Part shown: in pieces, positions 1 to 12,000 of the stretch
Numbering within the stretch: the first letter of the stretch is position 1
Layout: each line of letters begins with the position of its first letter
Assembly: GCA_963281255.1 (NCBI GenBank)
Contig: OY725496.1
Span: forward strand, 3,325,723 to 3,389,722
DNA length: 64,000 nt
Reading direction: 5' to 3'
Source of the DNA: Aphrocallistes beatrix
Taxonomy: Eukaryota; Porifera; Hexactinellida; Sceptrulophora; Aphrocallistidae
Position numbers and translations under genes: made by a program
The notes under the pieces: generated by a model
Told to the model about the DNA's origin: nothing
Seen by the model: only the letters and a program-made list of their open reading frames with translations
The model's database searches: none

Positions 1-90
1 TTCTCTGGACTGTTGAAGGGGAAATTTTTATCGAATATACTGATAATATTTCGGTTCTTATCTGTGAATTCAAATGAATCAATAAAATGA

Positions 91-3000
91 TTATATGAAA
101 TTTTTAAAAGCGTAATTCTGATAATGCTTCTCTAAATCAGAAATAACATCTTCTTCAGAAAGATAACACCAATTATTTCCAATAGCATCATTTCGCTCAA
201 TCTTGTAAAAATCTACAAATTGTCCATGAAAAGTACAAAGAACCCATTGCCAGTATTTAGAATCAATGTAATCTTCACCAAGAATCTTCCAACGACTGAA
301 ATTATCATTAACTGTTCGATAGTCAGTATAGTTGTACGTTATACCATCATAGATAAAACTATTTTTCAGTAAGACATCTTCAGCACAACCTTCAATACAT
401 ATCTTTTCAGAGCTAACATAATGCCAACCATTAATTCCTTGAGGTCGATGAAATGATCCGCAGTAATGCTCGTGTTCTCCAGCTGATAGTTGGCACGGCT
501 CCCTGCAAAATGGACATAACGCCTTACAGCCAACCAAGCTCCCAGTGATTTTCTCTTGCAAGTGTTTGAACTCATGGGTAGGAGAAGAAGTCAATGTTTC
601 ATCTATCCACTCTTTCCAATCAAATTTTGAAAAGGAATCTTTCAAAGCTTGGTTTAATAATTCAGAAAACTGTTGAAAATTATCCACAGTGTAGACATCC
701 AAAATATCCAGATCACTCAACCTTATTCCTCGTACAAGAGTGGAAATGGAAGTATGATATATTTCCTTCCATTCATGCCAAGTATTGATTCCCTTGGAAA
801 CAGAAGATTGAGATACATTGATCAAATTCTTTAGTATTTCATGTATTCTATTTTCGAGATTATTAAATATGTTAGATTTTACTCGCGGGTTGAATGAATA
901 TTCATAGATTTTTTGCTCAATAAAAGTACTAATTGTATCAAAAGGGTTTTTAATGTAGGAAATATACTCTTGAAAGTTCTTTTTTATCGCTAAGTCCTTC
1001 AAGATAGCAAGTTGCAGAGAAGATCTACAGGAGTAGATTGAACCATGTTCTGGATCGTTAATAAAAAGTCTGTGGAGAATTTGGAACACAGTGTCCTTTA
1101 AGTGTTCTTTTACACCATTCAGAGTAACAGTCGCTATGTGATTAGCGCAGACATTCTCAGAATGTATTCCAGCGCATAACTGACAAAATTTCTCGAATAA
1201 AGTACATTTCAGTTGTTCTATCCTACATTCAAGACTGTTTTGTTCAAGAAATTTGTCTTGCAATAGCTCAAAGGATTTGATTGCTTTACAACACTGATAG
1301 AATACGAAATCAAAAATAAAATGATTCGTTAGTATCAACGACTCGCGAGCATCATCATTTTCTGATTTATTGTGTTCAGAGATGAAGGTGATGGATTTGT
1401 CTATCAAGATATGAAAGTAATCAATGCTATAATTCGAATTTTGTGGGAAAAAAATTTCAATTATATCACATACCTTTTTGCTAAGTTCCTGGATGATGGA
1501 ATGCATTTTTTCATCATATTTTGTCTTGCTTTCTTTACTTGAGAAGAATTTCTTTATCTTGCCAAAAAATATTTCTTTTGTTCGACGATTCATTACTTTA
1601 TAATATTTACTATCTCTTTGAACATCCGGGTCAGGCTGAGATATGTCGTAGAATTCATTAATACCAAACTCTTTAAACCTATCAACTTCTCGAATTAGCC
1701 AGGTTTTATCGGAAATAATATCGAGCTGCTTCAGATGAGGATTTTCGAGGAGGACCTGCTGAAGATCCTTGGACACATCAGCGTAATCAAGTTCTGGGAA
1801 TTTGATATGACTCACCCATTCAGTCCAATTCGTATCAAAATATTTTCTGACTGCTTCTGTACTTTCAAAAGATACCTGATCTCTATATTTCTCAAATAGA
1901 TCGCGTACTATTTTTACGATTTCTTTCTGATAACTTTCGAATTTTACATCGATTATTTGTTTCTGTTCTTCGACTCTGAATATCAGATCACATTCTTTTC
2001 TAACATTCATATTTTCATCTTCACGACAGCGGCTAAAATACCTCTCTGTCTGAGAAATCCATTGCTCAAAAATGAATTTCTTCGCGTGGTTAACAAAGTA
2101 GTCCTCCAAGATAGTTCGTTCCAATTGAAGTGCCACACTCTTTGAGTCTTCAAGGATATTTTGCAAAATTTCTTGTATTGTGGCTTTGAGTTTGTTGTTT
2201 TCGACATTAGAGAGAATGTTGAAGTAAGTGGATTTTTTAGCAGTCATTTCCTGTGTGAATTCAGAGAACCAAGTGCAAAGAGCCGTGTCCAATTCAACAT
2301 AGCAATTCAACTCGAGAATATTTCTGTAACTGAAAACAAAGTTCTCCTTTAATACAGAATTCCAGAGGTCATTCAATTTTTTTCTCCATTCCTTCATAGT
2401 TTGGAAAGTTATAGTATTTTTATGGGAGCAACAAGTTATAAGTTTTGAACGAAATGCCTCTGCCTTCTCGATGTATCCAGATGAGATCGAAGTCATGGGC
2501 GGATCCCCTTCAAAAAGACTAGGGAAGTAGAATACATCTTCCTCTGGGTTAAACTCGATCACATCGCCGAATTGACAGAACTGTAGTTCTTTGTTTTCTT
2601 GTTGTGCGGCACACTCAGTCATTTCATTCAGAGTATCGATCAAATTTGTCCTGGCTACCATTAAGTTGTTATGGGCCTGAGTATCCCCTACATTCTGATG
2701 CACGAAAAAACACTTTGGCTTTGAAAAAGTTTGTCTCATTCTAATAAAAGCAATTATTGTTATCTGTAAAATATCCTGAACTTCTGAATGGCTCTCTCCT
2801 CTTATGTTGATGACAGTAATGTCTCCCAGACCGACTATGAACGTGGCCATTTCATTGTCTTTTTTGTAAGATACATTTCCAGAAAGCTCAGGAGCACGAA
2901 GTCCCTCTGTGTCTAACAGTATAATGTAATCATATCCTAGCTCTTCTCTGGCATTCCCGTGGACAGGAATCATTTGCATATACACGCCTCGAGTGCAACG

Positions 3001-4986
3001 CCCTGAAGAAACCGGAAAATTTATCCCGAACATAGTATTTAGAAGTGTAGATTTCCCACTGCTCTGAATTCCCAATACAGAAATAACAAAAATCTTTTTG
3101 TCTGCGCCAATTTTGTCAGATAGGGATAGAAGCACTTCTGAAACCCATTGCACGGGAACATGATCATCATCTCCATTGACAACCTCAAAGGATTGCCCAT
3201 TCAGTATCAAGTCTGCCATTACACAAGGCAGGGAGGTTGGACTAAAGATTAAATGCGGCTTAAGGGATGATTTCTTTTTAGCTTCGATAGTATCAAAAGC
3301 TTCAAATGTCTGCCCCAATTCGCGAAATATGTGTTCAATACCGATTGAAGACTCAGTTAGAGACTGAGCAGTTTTTCTTAAATTCGCTTTAGCAGAAGTT
3401 TGTATCTTATCCCTCTCCGCTATATCGCTTAGTTCAGGGTGCGTTGAATTGGACTCTAACAGATATTTCTTATACTCATCGTAAAGGAAGGGCAGGTATC
3501 TTCTGGAGATAGCGTCCAGATGATTCGACAAAATATTCCAAAAAAGATCAAACTTAAATTTATTGTTCATATTGAGAGAGCATTCGTTAAGAAGACCTTT
3601 CAGTAACCCAGACGGTGGACCTAATTTTTCTGCTTGAAGCTGTCTAGCTCTCAGTTGTGCTTCTTTCAATTTGGTATTACACACTTCAAAATCACCACGA
3701 ACGTCATTTTGTATTTGTTGTAATTTCCTATTAGCATCAGCCCACTTCCCAAATTCCCCTTGTAGAGGCAACAATTGCTTTTTGAGGGTGGCAAGGATCG
3801 TGCAAGAATTATTGTCGACTTGTTTTGATAGAAGAGGAAAGTCCTTGCATATGGTATCAACGGTGTGCTTCATTGAAGCAATTTGTTCTATCCGGGTATC
3901 ACAAACCATTCCAACTTGAGTGGCTGGCTCAATGCAGTCTGTCAGCGAGAGAGCTTGGCCATGAAAGTTGTCTAGTTCAGTAGAAATTGAACTAGCTATG
4001 ATCTCAGAGTCGGAATGAATATTCTTCATCGGAAGCCGAATTGTAGTATTGTCATCACTTAAAATTTTCGGGATGGAATCAGGCTTAACTTTTTTATCTG
4101 TTAATTTCCCTTTGTAGATTAGAAAAATAACTTTAGATTTGAAATTAGTATGAAAATATTCTATAATTTCGACTATTTCTTTAGTGAGTTTTAAAAAGGG
4201 AACAAACACATATAGGAGTGTAGAAATTGAACCTAAAAAATTGTATTGAATTGGATTATTACAAGCATTCCCTCTGAGGTTCAGCATAATAAAATGTCGG
4301 TTGATAACATTATTTGGCTTCGACTTGGCTAAATACCAAGCAATCTCCACTGTTCCATTCAAAAGGAATCTTCTCTCAATATTGTCCTTACATTTTTGAT
4401 GAAAAAAATACTCGTGCTTTAATTTGAGAATTCTATTCAAGATTTCAGACTTCAGACTAAACTGGCAATCAGAAACTCGAATGAAGGATATTATAGGCAG
4501 AGGCTCTTCAACTGCTGAGAAGCTTCTAGCATTCTTATCATCGACAAAGCGGCTTAGGATTAGAGTCTGAAATGCAAAGTGATTAAAGGAAACTATTCCT
4601 GAGTTAGAATCATGAGTTATGAGAGGAAGCGAAAGTTGACACTTGGAAACATGATTCACAAGCGTCTGTCGGAATATATGTTGTGACTTCAAAAATAAAT
4701 ATAAAAATACATCCATTGGATGAACGAGGTCACTTTCATCGTCATTTTCATCCCAAAAGGCGGAAAGTGAACATGATTTAGAGGCAACAGAATTAGATTT
4801 TACAAGATTTGGTAACTCTCTGCTCGAATTGTCAAAGAACATGATTCTTCTCAGCATATGCACTGGAAGGTCTGAAAGAGAGGTAGGAACAGATGAAACA
4901 TCCGTAGGATTGAGACATATCGCATCAAGGAGACTGATTTCCTTCTGATCGAGAGGCAGGTTCAAGTGTTTTGAAATATCCTCCAT
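91..4986 (-). CDS. Very large inducible GTPase (VLIG/GVIN-like)
   Basis: Single-exon gene of 1631 aa. I start it at the ATG at 4986; the open frame runs 15 nt further up, but only to a GTG. A dynamin-superfamily-like G domain lies around residues 635-830: P-loop GIQSSGKST (about residue 640), then DTEG (G3), then FFVHQNVGD, which resembles the HQNVSD hallmark of GVIN proteins. A long, mostly helical region follows. Near the C-terminus (about 1490-1510) is a cysteine cluster, CKALCPFCREPC, with HEHYCGSFHRPQG just after it, which is also typical of GVIN/GVINP1 proteins. Vertebrate VLIGs are about 2400 aa and are also encoded by one giant exon, so this is a shorter relative. In vertebrates the family is interferon-inducible and cytosolic; the function in this organism is unknown. 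There is no signal peptide or membrane segment. Family is confident, orthology is not. Confidence 0.9.
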   Translation of the reverse strand: MEDISKHLNLPLDQKEISLLDAICLNPTDVSSVPTSLSDLPVHMLRRIMFFDNSSRELPNLVKSNSVASKSCSLSAFWDENDDESDLVHPMDVFLYLFLKSQHIFRQTLVNHVSKCQLSLPLITHDSNSGIVSFNHFAFQTLILSRFVDDKNARSFSAVEEPLPIISFIRVSDCQFSLKSEILNRILKLKHEYFFHQKCKDNIERRFLLNGTVEIAWYLAKSKPNNVINRHFIMLNLRGNACNNPIQYNFLGSISTLLYVFVPFLKLTKEIVEIIEYFHTNFKSKVIFLIYKGKLTDKKVKPDSIPKILSDDNTTIRLPMKNIHSDSEIIASSISTELDNFHGQALSLTDCIEPATQVGMVCDTRIEQIASMKHTVDTICKDFPLLSKQVDNNSCTILATLKKQLLPLQGEFGKWADANRKLQQIQNDVRGDFEVCNTKLKEAQLRARQLQAEKLGPPSGLLKGLLNECSLNMNNKFKFDLFWNILSNHLDAISRRYLPFLYDEYKKYLLESNSTHPELSDIAERDKIQTSAKANLRKTAQSLTESSIGIEHIFRELGQTFEAFDTIEAKKKSSLKPHLIFSPTSLPCVMADLILNGQSFEVVNGDDDHVPVQWVSEVLLSLSDKIGADKKIFVISVLGIQSSGKSTLLNTMFGINFPVSSGRCTRGVYMQMIPVHGNAREELGYDYIILLDTEGLRAPELSGNVSYKKDNEMATFIVGLGDITVINIRGESHSEVQDILQITIIAFIRMRQTFSKPKCFFVHQNVGDTQAHNNLMVARTNLIDTLNEMTECAAQQENKELQFCQFGDVIEFNPEEDVFYFPSLFEGDPPMTSISSGYIEKAEAFRSKLITCCSHKNTITFQTMKEWRKKLNDLWNSVLKENFVFSYRNILELNCYVELDTALCTWFSEFTQEMTAKKSTYFNILSNVENNKLKATIQEILQNILEDSKSVALQLERTILEDYFVNHAKKFIFEQWISQTERYFSRCREDENMNVRKECDLIFRVEEQKQIIDVKFESYQKEIVKIVRDLFEKYRDQVSFESTEAVRKYFDTNWTEWVSHIKFPELDYADVSKDLQQVLLENPHLKQLDIISDKTWLIREVDRFKEFGINEFYDISQPDPDVQRDSKYYKVMNRRTKEIFFGKIKKFFSSKESKTKYDEKMHSIIQELSKKVCDIIEIFFPQNSNYSIDYFHILIDKSITFISEHNKSENDDARESLILTNHFIFDFVFYQCCKAIKSFELLQDKFLEQNSLECRIEQLKCTLFEKFCQLCAGIHSENVCANHIATVTLNGVKEHLKDTVFQILHRLFINDPEHGSIYSCRSSLQLAILKDLAIKKNFQEYISYIKNPFDTISTFIEQKIYEYSFNPRVKSNIFNNLENRIHEILKNLINVSQSSVSKGINTWHEWKEIYHTSISTLVRGIRLSDLDILDVYTVDNFQQFSELLNQALKDSFSKFDWKEWIDETLTSSPTHEFKHLQEKITGSLVGCKALCPFCREPCQLSAGEHEHYCGSFHRPQGINGWHYVSSEKICIEGCAEDVLLKNSFIYDGITYNYTDYRTVNDNFSRWKILGEDYIDSKYWQWVLCTFHGQFVDFYKIERNDAIGNNWCYLSEEDVISDLEKHYQNYAFKNFI

Positions 4987-6049
4987 ATGAAAACTATACA
5001 CAGATAAATAGGATTTTAAGTAAATTCAGGTATTTAACTCACGCTGGGGTTGATCAGTACTAATCGTGCGTCATGGCTAGCTGGGAAGACAGCTTACCTA
5101 ACCGTCATGCAAAACCTTAGCGGATTACCTCCTTATTGGCTATAAAAATTATTTGCTTTTCGATCAAGTTGCACTCAGGGCAAGAAGGCCCGCGGGCCGA
5201 AAAAAGTTGTGGGAGATTTTTTCGGGATGCGGTACAAATTTCGATTCTAAAATTCCTACACACTCTACAAGCATAGCCTAGTTCAGGGGTTCTCAATAGG
5301 CGGCCCGCAGACCAATTCAATCCTGCCCGCGAAAGAATCCAGATTATGAAAAATATTCCTATACAATTGCCGGATTTCTGAGTGAGGCTAACCTAACATC
5401 GACAAATATTTTATTTTTGCAGCCTCTTTTACTTCATATTTTAACGGATAGATTATTGCTTATGTTCTTGAATTATTGTGTATTAAAACAGTGAATCCAT
5501 ATTTGATGACAATGTTTGCTATCATTTCAGCACCGTTTTACTGGAGTATCGATGCTGCTTTAGCCATATAATAACTTTATACTAAGTTGTATAATAACTT
5601 CTTGTATAATTGTATAATAACTTGAAACGTTTCGTTATCAGTAAATGGCCCGTTGAACTTGAATTCGCCTGTCAGGCCAAAATTGGTCCGGGGGAGCAGT
5701 TTGGGTTGCCATATTTGATCCGGGAACCAGGTTGGCAGCCAACTTGATTCGTATGTCGTATTTAATCCAGGTGACAGCCGGCACTCCGACATAGGTATTA
5801 AAAAAATTATTTTACAACTGATGGATACCAATTTTCATAGTCATACATACGTTTAGTCCAATGTACTAGTTTTCTGGGTAACTAACCGATATCCTCGTAA
5901 ATTAGATCGTTTCCGAGTGATGAATTTGGGTAAGGAATAAAATATAAGGATCTAAATTAGAATTTCTATTCCAGTTCTGTAATGAATAAATAAACAAAAT
6001 AATGATGATAACTAGACTTAATGAAAAAAAGAAATGGCATTGAAGCGAA
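4987..6049. other. Intergenic region with transposon remnants
   Basis: No gene seen. At 5284 a hAT-type end, CAGGGGTTCTCAATAGGCGG, is followed by GC-rich CGGCCCGC motifs. Similar GGCCCGCGGGCC motifs at 5185-5200 resemble the ends of the element at 57150-57479, but I could not find a matching partner end or target duplication. A short AT-rich stretch with repeated TATAATAACTT motifs lies at 5565-5625. Both flanking genes are on the minus strand, so this region holds the VLIG promoter and the 3' untranslated region of ATR. Confidence 0.5.
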
Positions 6050-9000
6050 CTAAAACGATGGAAGCCATCCTCTGAACATTTTGATGAGGCTATCCGGGTT
6101 GATGGCCTCAGTTATGGTGGAGGCCACCTGGCCCTCCACTGTTAAAATCGTCTTTTTATCTTCGGCATAGCCTTTGAGGCGAAGATTTACAGCATGAATT
6201 CTCTCCAGTCGATTAACGGGGGTTGTGTGTGCATATGAAGGAAGGTCGAAGTTGATATTATGCAGGATGGGATAAAGAGTCCTGTACTGGGCACGAATGC
6301 AGCGAAGGACTGCCTCACAGGAAATGCGAAAATTACCCTCAAAATTCATCACTCCCATCCCATCAGTCATGTTATGCGTCAGGCGATATGGGACTACCTC
6401 AGGGATACCGAGGTGTCTACCCTCGCCGAACAAAATGCCAAAGTCCACGTGCATTAGGTGGCCAGTCCTGTTGGAGATGAGTAGATTTTCTGAATGCCGG
6501 TCTCCCAATCCGATTATGTACCCCACCATCGACATGACTGCGGTAGAGCGTGTGTACTCAGTTCGAGCTAGATACCAGTCGGTGGGGTTGGGGAACTCAT
6601 CGTAGAACCATCTGTGGAACACAGGCGGAGTACATCGCGGCCTCAGTTCAAGGTTAATTTTACGATCTCGACCCTCCTCGTCCTCAAACTTATTTAATAT
6701 TTTCTCAGTGTCCTGTTTAGTCAAAGGTGGATCTGCATGTGTGTACAAATTTAGTATTTCGCCCTTTAAACTTCGCATCCTATTCACCCATTCAATCAGG
6801 CCTGTGTATTGTTTTCTTGACTGACCAAGGTCGTAGGAGAAGGGCACAGCGGCGTACGTGCGGATGTACAGGTTCCGCTCGCTACAGCCAGCATCTTTCT
6901 TCATCAGCAGGTTGATTAAGCGGAATATTTCCATTATGCATTGGTCTCTGCGGAGGTCATCTTTGGATTTGTATAAAAAGTCATATTTGTTACCATCCGA
7001 AGCAAGAACGCGGACTCGTTCTGGATGTTGCACTGAAGGTAGGGGGAAACACAAATCAACAAACTTGAATATAGTCGGTAGCTCTTCGCAAGAAAGTGAA
7101 GGAGAATCGATGGGAAACTGAAAGCAGCGCTCTATTGGCAAAACTATTATATTCCTCATGTCTTCATTATCAAATAAGGTTAACAACTCTTTATTCCGTA
7201 CAGATAGACGCTTTGAAGTATGGTAACTTTGTGGTCTTGGATTTGGGCTCGAATCATCGAACTTTCGAAAAGCTCTTACCAGTAATAATGTCGCCCTGCG
7301 TATATGTTGAATTTGATCATGTTTATCCGCAGGTATAGGAATAAACTCCCTAATTTCGAGAATTCTTTCACTTCTGCTTTGGGTGACATATTCTGGAGAA
7401 AAAGTCCCTGCTATTAGCATCCATATGCAGAGAGAAGGGTACTTAACCATGACTGTTACTATCATCTTAGCTTGCAGCAGGAATGTCTGGTTATTAGTTC
7501 GATTGATGCGGGCAATTAATACTGTGTAAGCACAATACAAGTGATAGGGTTGGAGTCTGGAAATAAACGTTTCAACAATCGAATTTAAATTGACCTGATA
7601 CCCAGCTCGACTTGCATCCTCATTATCTATCATCACGCTGTACTCTAACCAGAGAGAGATAGCCTTGGGCATACACGTACGCATATGCTTGTTACTTCTT
7701 AGCATGAGCTGGAAGTATTGCTGGATACACTTTACCGTCATTGAGTGTCTATATTCATAATCTTCTTCTCTGTCACATTGCTTATATACTTCCGAACTCA
7801 AATTGTAGCAAAATTCTGCCGATGTAAAGAGAAACTTTTCGTTACTGGGAAAATCTTGAATACTTTTAGTCAGCATGTTCAGAATGGTAGCATAATCGTA
7901 GTAGGGAGTGTCGATTAGTAGGTTGAGATGGTGCAGATTCAGTTTGGAGAAATAGTGATTCCATTTAGGAAGTATGTCTAATGGAATATCTTGGGATACC
8001 TCCTCAGCTAGCTTCAGGATCTTCTCCAAAAACCTGACTGCTTCCAGTCTTCCCTCGCCGAATTTAGAGATGAACTTGGCCTTCTCGTAGTTGGCCTGCA
8101 GCCAGAGCAGCTGTGTCGGGTAGAAGTGGTCGATCTTGAGGAGAGCGGCCGCACCTGGCTCCTCCAGCTCGCATTTCCTGGACACTTTAGCCACTTGCAA
8201 GTCACACAATGCCACTTCCTCACAGAGACTGGGCAGTGAGGAGAGACATATTATTCCTCTCCGAAGAGAGAGGATCGGTTCTCTGACCTTGAAACTGGTC
8301 TTGCTCAATCTCAGCGCATCCTTCCACGCCTGCAGCAAGCTCCTCTGAGGCTCAGTCAGACGGGTATCCGCACCGGAGTTAGAGGGAAACAAGAAAGCAT
8401 TGGCGAATTGCTCTACTTCGTGGATCATGCATAGACGCACCAACTCCTGATAGCACTCGTCATTCAACAGCGAGCTGGCAGTCTGCGTAGCCAGGAAGGA
8501 GGCTCGCTGATAGCGCAGCACGTCTAACAGCCGCGCAAACTCCTCCTCGTCACGCTTGTGCGCAGCGTTCAGGAGCATTCCCAGCCCCAGCTTCCACCGA
8601 GCACTGCATACGTACTCTGGCGTGGAATCCAGATCCAGCAGATCTCCGCCCTCTGTCCTCACAGAGGTGTCAAGTTCATCCCACTGAGACAGTTTGAGGC
8701 AGGCTTCCACTTGCAAGGGCTGGAATATGGTTTTCCAACTGGGTTGTTGCGTCATCACTTCCCGCAGCTGCAAGCTAGCCTCAGACAAGAATCCCATATC
8801 GAGCTGTGTCTCAATCAGCCTCAGACGAAGTGAGGAGTTCTCGGGCTCTCTCGAAATGCCAGCGTTGTAGAGCGTCATAACGCCTGACAGGTTCTTCTCG
8901 TAGAGCTTCTCTAAGATGGCCTCTTCGAGCTCGGGGAGATGGTGACGGACCGCTTTCAGACCCAGAACTGAATCCTGATCCCCCAGGTGCTGGAAGAGTC

Positions 9001-12000
9001 GGCCGAGCCGCTTAAGAAGTATTTGGTCCAGTTTTCCTCCCCTCTCCTCTACGATGTGGTGCTCCAGATAGTTGAGAGCCTGCGGGAAGGAGTTGCAGTA
9101 CTCTGACAGGTCCGCTAGCTGCAAAGAACAGAGGTTTTTGGAGAGATAACTCAATGCATCCAACTTCGCCTGAGTGAGGCGTGATTTCTCTCTGCGAATG
9201 AGCTGACGGAGGAAACGCAATACGAACAGAATCGTTTGGATGATCAGCTTCAGGTGAGTGGCTTCCATTTGAGTCAGGCTAGGCTCTTCAAACTCTGAAA
9301 GAGCAATATCCACCACAGCTCTGAACTCTCGCAGGATCAGCTCGAGGATTGGGGAGAGTTCAGTCGCCTCAAAACCCTTATCCTCCATGATCTGAACGAT
9401 CATGTGCGGGAGTAGCATGAATCCGATGTGAGGGTTGATCTGCGCAATGAGTTTAGTGCAGGATTGGAAGAGCAAGATAGCGGAGGGGTGTGTGATGTAC
9501 CCTGTCAGCTTCTTGCACACTCGGGACAGCCAGTGATGGTAGGTCTTACTCTTCTCAGTGATGTAGATGGGCTCTTCCTGAGTGCCGCTGAGTATCGGAT
9601 CCCCTTCCCCCACACTCCCCTGCTTCTCCTCGCAGAAGATGTACCTGGACTCGAAGTACGGCTGGACCACAGCCCAGATGTGCGGACTGATGCTGCTCTC
9701 CACGTGCTTCCGTACCGCGCTCTCTGCGTCCGACATCCTGTAGGCGGCCAGCGCCTGCTGAATGGTGAACGAGACGATGTCCTGCTTCTCGCTCTGGGCT
9801 GTGGTCATTGCCAGGCACGCGGTCAGCTCGGTCAGCAGCTGAATGGCGCAGGTCGCATTCGCAGTGATTTCGAAGCAAATTGGAAGCTGTGAGGTGTCCT
9901 GTCGCTCTCTCTCAATGTCGAGACGAGCTGGGTCCACTGGACCTAGTGCGCCGAGACATCGCGCCAGCTGGACATTCAATTCGTCCTGCTTCACTCCGAA
10001 CAGACCCATCAGCGTCTGCACCAGCTTGGCTATGACTGGGTCTGCGAACGGAGAGGCTAGGATCAGCTGAGACACCTCGGATCTCTCCGTCTCAATCAGA
10101 TGGATGAGAGCGCCCAATGCGAGCTTGCGCACAATCAGTGCTTGGTGGTTCAGGCCTGAGTGAATGTGCTGCAGACGCGTGGTTAGAGACAGACCCGCAG
10201 TCTTGTCTCGGAACAGCTGGAACGTGTCCCTCAGCTCCTCCTGACTGCTCGCGGCAGGAGGCAGCTCGCTGCACAGGAAGGAAGCTGTGCTCCAGATCTC
10301 CATCCGAGGATCGGAAATCAACTTCTTGAACATCGAATGCATCATGAGACCGGTCGGCTCGTTGCACACGAACTGGTGCAGCGCCACCACGATATAGAGC
10401 CAGATCGGGTCCGAGCTAGACAGCTGCAGGTGAGAGATGAAAGACTCCCAAGCCTCAAAGGAAGCTTTCACAATGGCTTCGTCCTGATGGTGCAGGAAGT
10501 AGGTGAGGCTAGCCATCAGTTTGTGCGGCGCTAGGTTGATGTACCTAGGCTCGAGGCGGTGTATGAGGTGGTTGAGACTCTTAATGAACACTAATTGCTG
10601 TCCATTCGAGGAATTATTGTTTAGAATCTCTAAACACTTTAGCATTCCAAGAAATTCTGAGCCAATCTTTTCCATCATCTAAGCAATTCTCATTAATATT
10701 TACAGTGTCAAGAAATGTAAGTAATTCAGTGATAAAGTGTCACTAGTAGACTCACCGAGATAGACTGGGCTGGATATGCGATGGACTGGAAGAGCTGGAA
10801 TGCTTCATTGACTGCTTCTGGGTTGAGGGAGCAGTTGAGAGCCAGCTTGTAGCTGATGTCGTCCCCCACCACCCTAAGGCTAGCGTTGAAGTCAGAGCAG
10901 AACTTCTTCAGGAATGAAACCCTGAGCTTGAGCTGGTCGGGCTCGTTCACGGCTAGGTCTGGGAATATGTTGCTGAGGTAGGGCTGGATGAGATCTGACA
11001 CGGACTTGCCGGTCTGCGAGGAAATGAAGTGGAGGAGGGAGTCCTTCTTGTCGTCGTGAAGCGAGAGCTTCAATACGAGCGGGATGAGTCTCGGCAGCAT
11101 GCACTCCAGCAGCTCCCTGGGGCTGTCCATGTCGAATGCGCTGCTGAGAGCGTTCAGGTAGTCGGCGAGCTTCTCGTGGTCTTGTTCCTGACGGAAGATC
11201 TTCTGTACAAAGAACTCGGGGATGGTCCCGAACGCACTGTCGTACCACTTCGCGTCCGCGCTGGTCTCCCTGTCCCCTATCCCTGTCAGGACGCGTCTAA
11301 TCTTGCTCGACACGATCTCCCGGATGTCCTTGAAGACCATGCACTGCAGCAGCATCTTGAACACCCGGATAGCCTCCTCCGCATAGCCCAGCCGTTTCAG
11401 CGAGAACAACAGATCGCTGTAGCACTCCGTCACCAGGAGCTTCTGCTCGCTGCCGGCGCCTTTATCTTGGAGGACTACTTTCAGAGCTTTGTGCAACTGA
11501 AAGACTGCTGGATGCATCAGGACCGTCCAGTCCCTCTTCCCCTCCGACCAGAGCTCAGCGGTGGGGCCTACTCGCTGGAGCAGGTCGTTGAGAGGGTGTG
11601 ACAGCTGGAATGCGAGGGCATAGCTGCTGGAGAGCAGGGTGAACTCCATCACAGTGGGGATGAATGTGTTTCTGGCTGGGAGCAAGACTGCTAGCTCGAA
11701 CAGAGCTGCTAACACGGCGAGCTGAACTGACAGGTGCAGTCCCTTATTGCACAGCAATGTGCTAACTGATGCCAGGAAGTCCTCTGCATGCTTCGGGAAG
11801 TAAGCGAGTGAGGAGCGGGGAACCTGAGGGAAGGTGAGGGAGTAGAAGGAGGCGTGGAGAGGTAGGTCGCTGTGGGAGAGAGGCACGGGCTTGTGCAGGG
11901 TGCAGAGGTTAGAGTAGCAGATGACAGAAGTGATGATAGGCAGTAGCGAGACCAACTTGAGAGAGAAAGATAGGTTCTCTGCACTCGTCAAGTCGTACCT

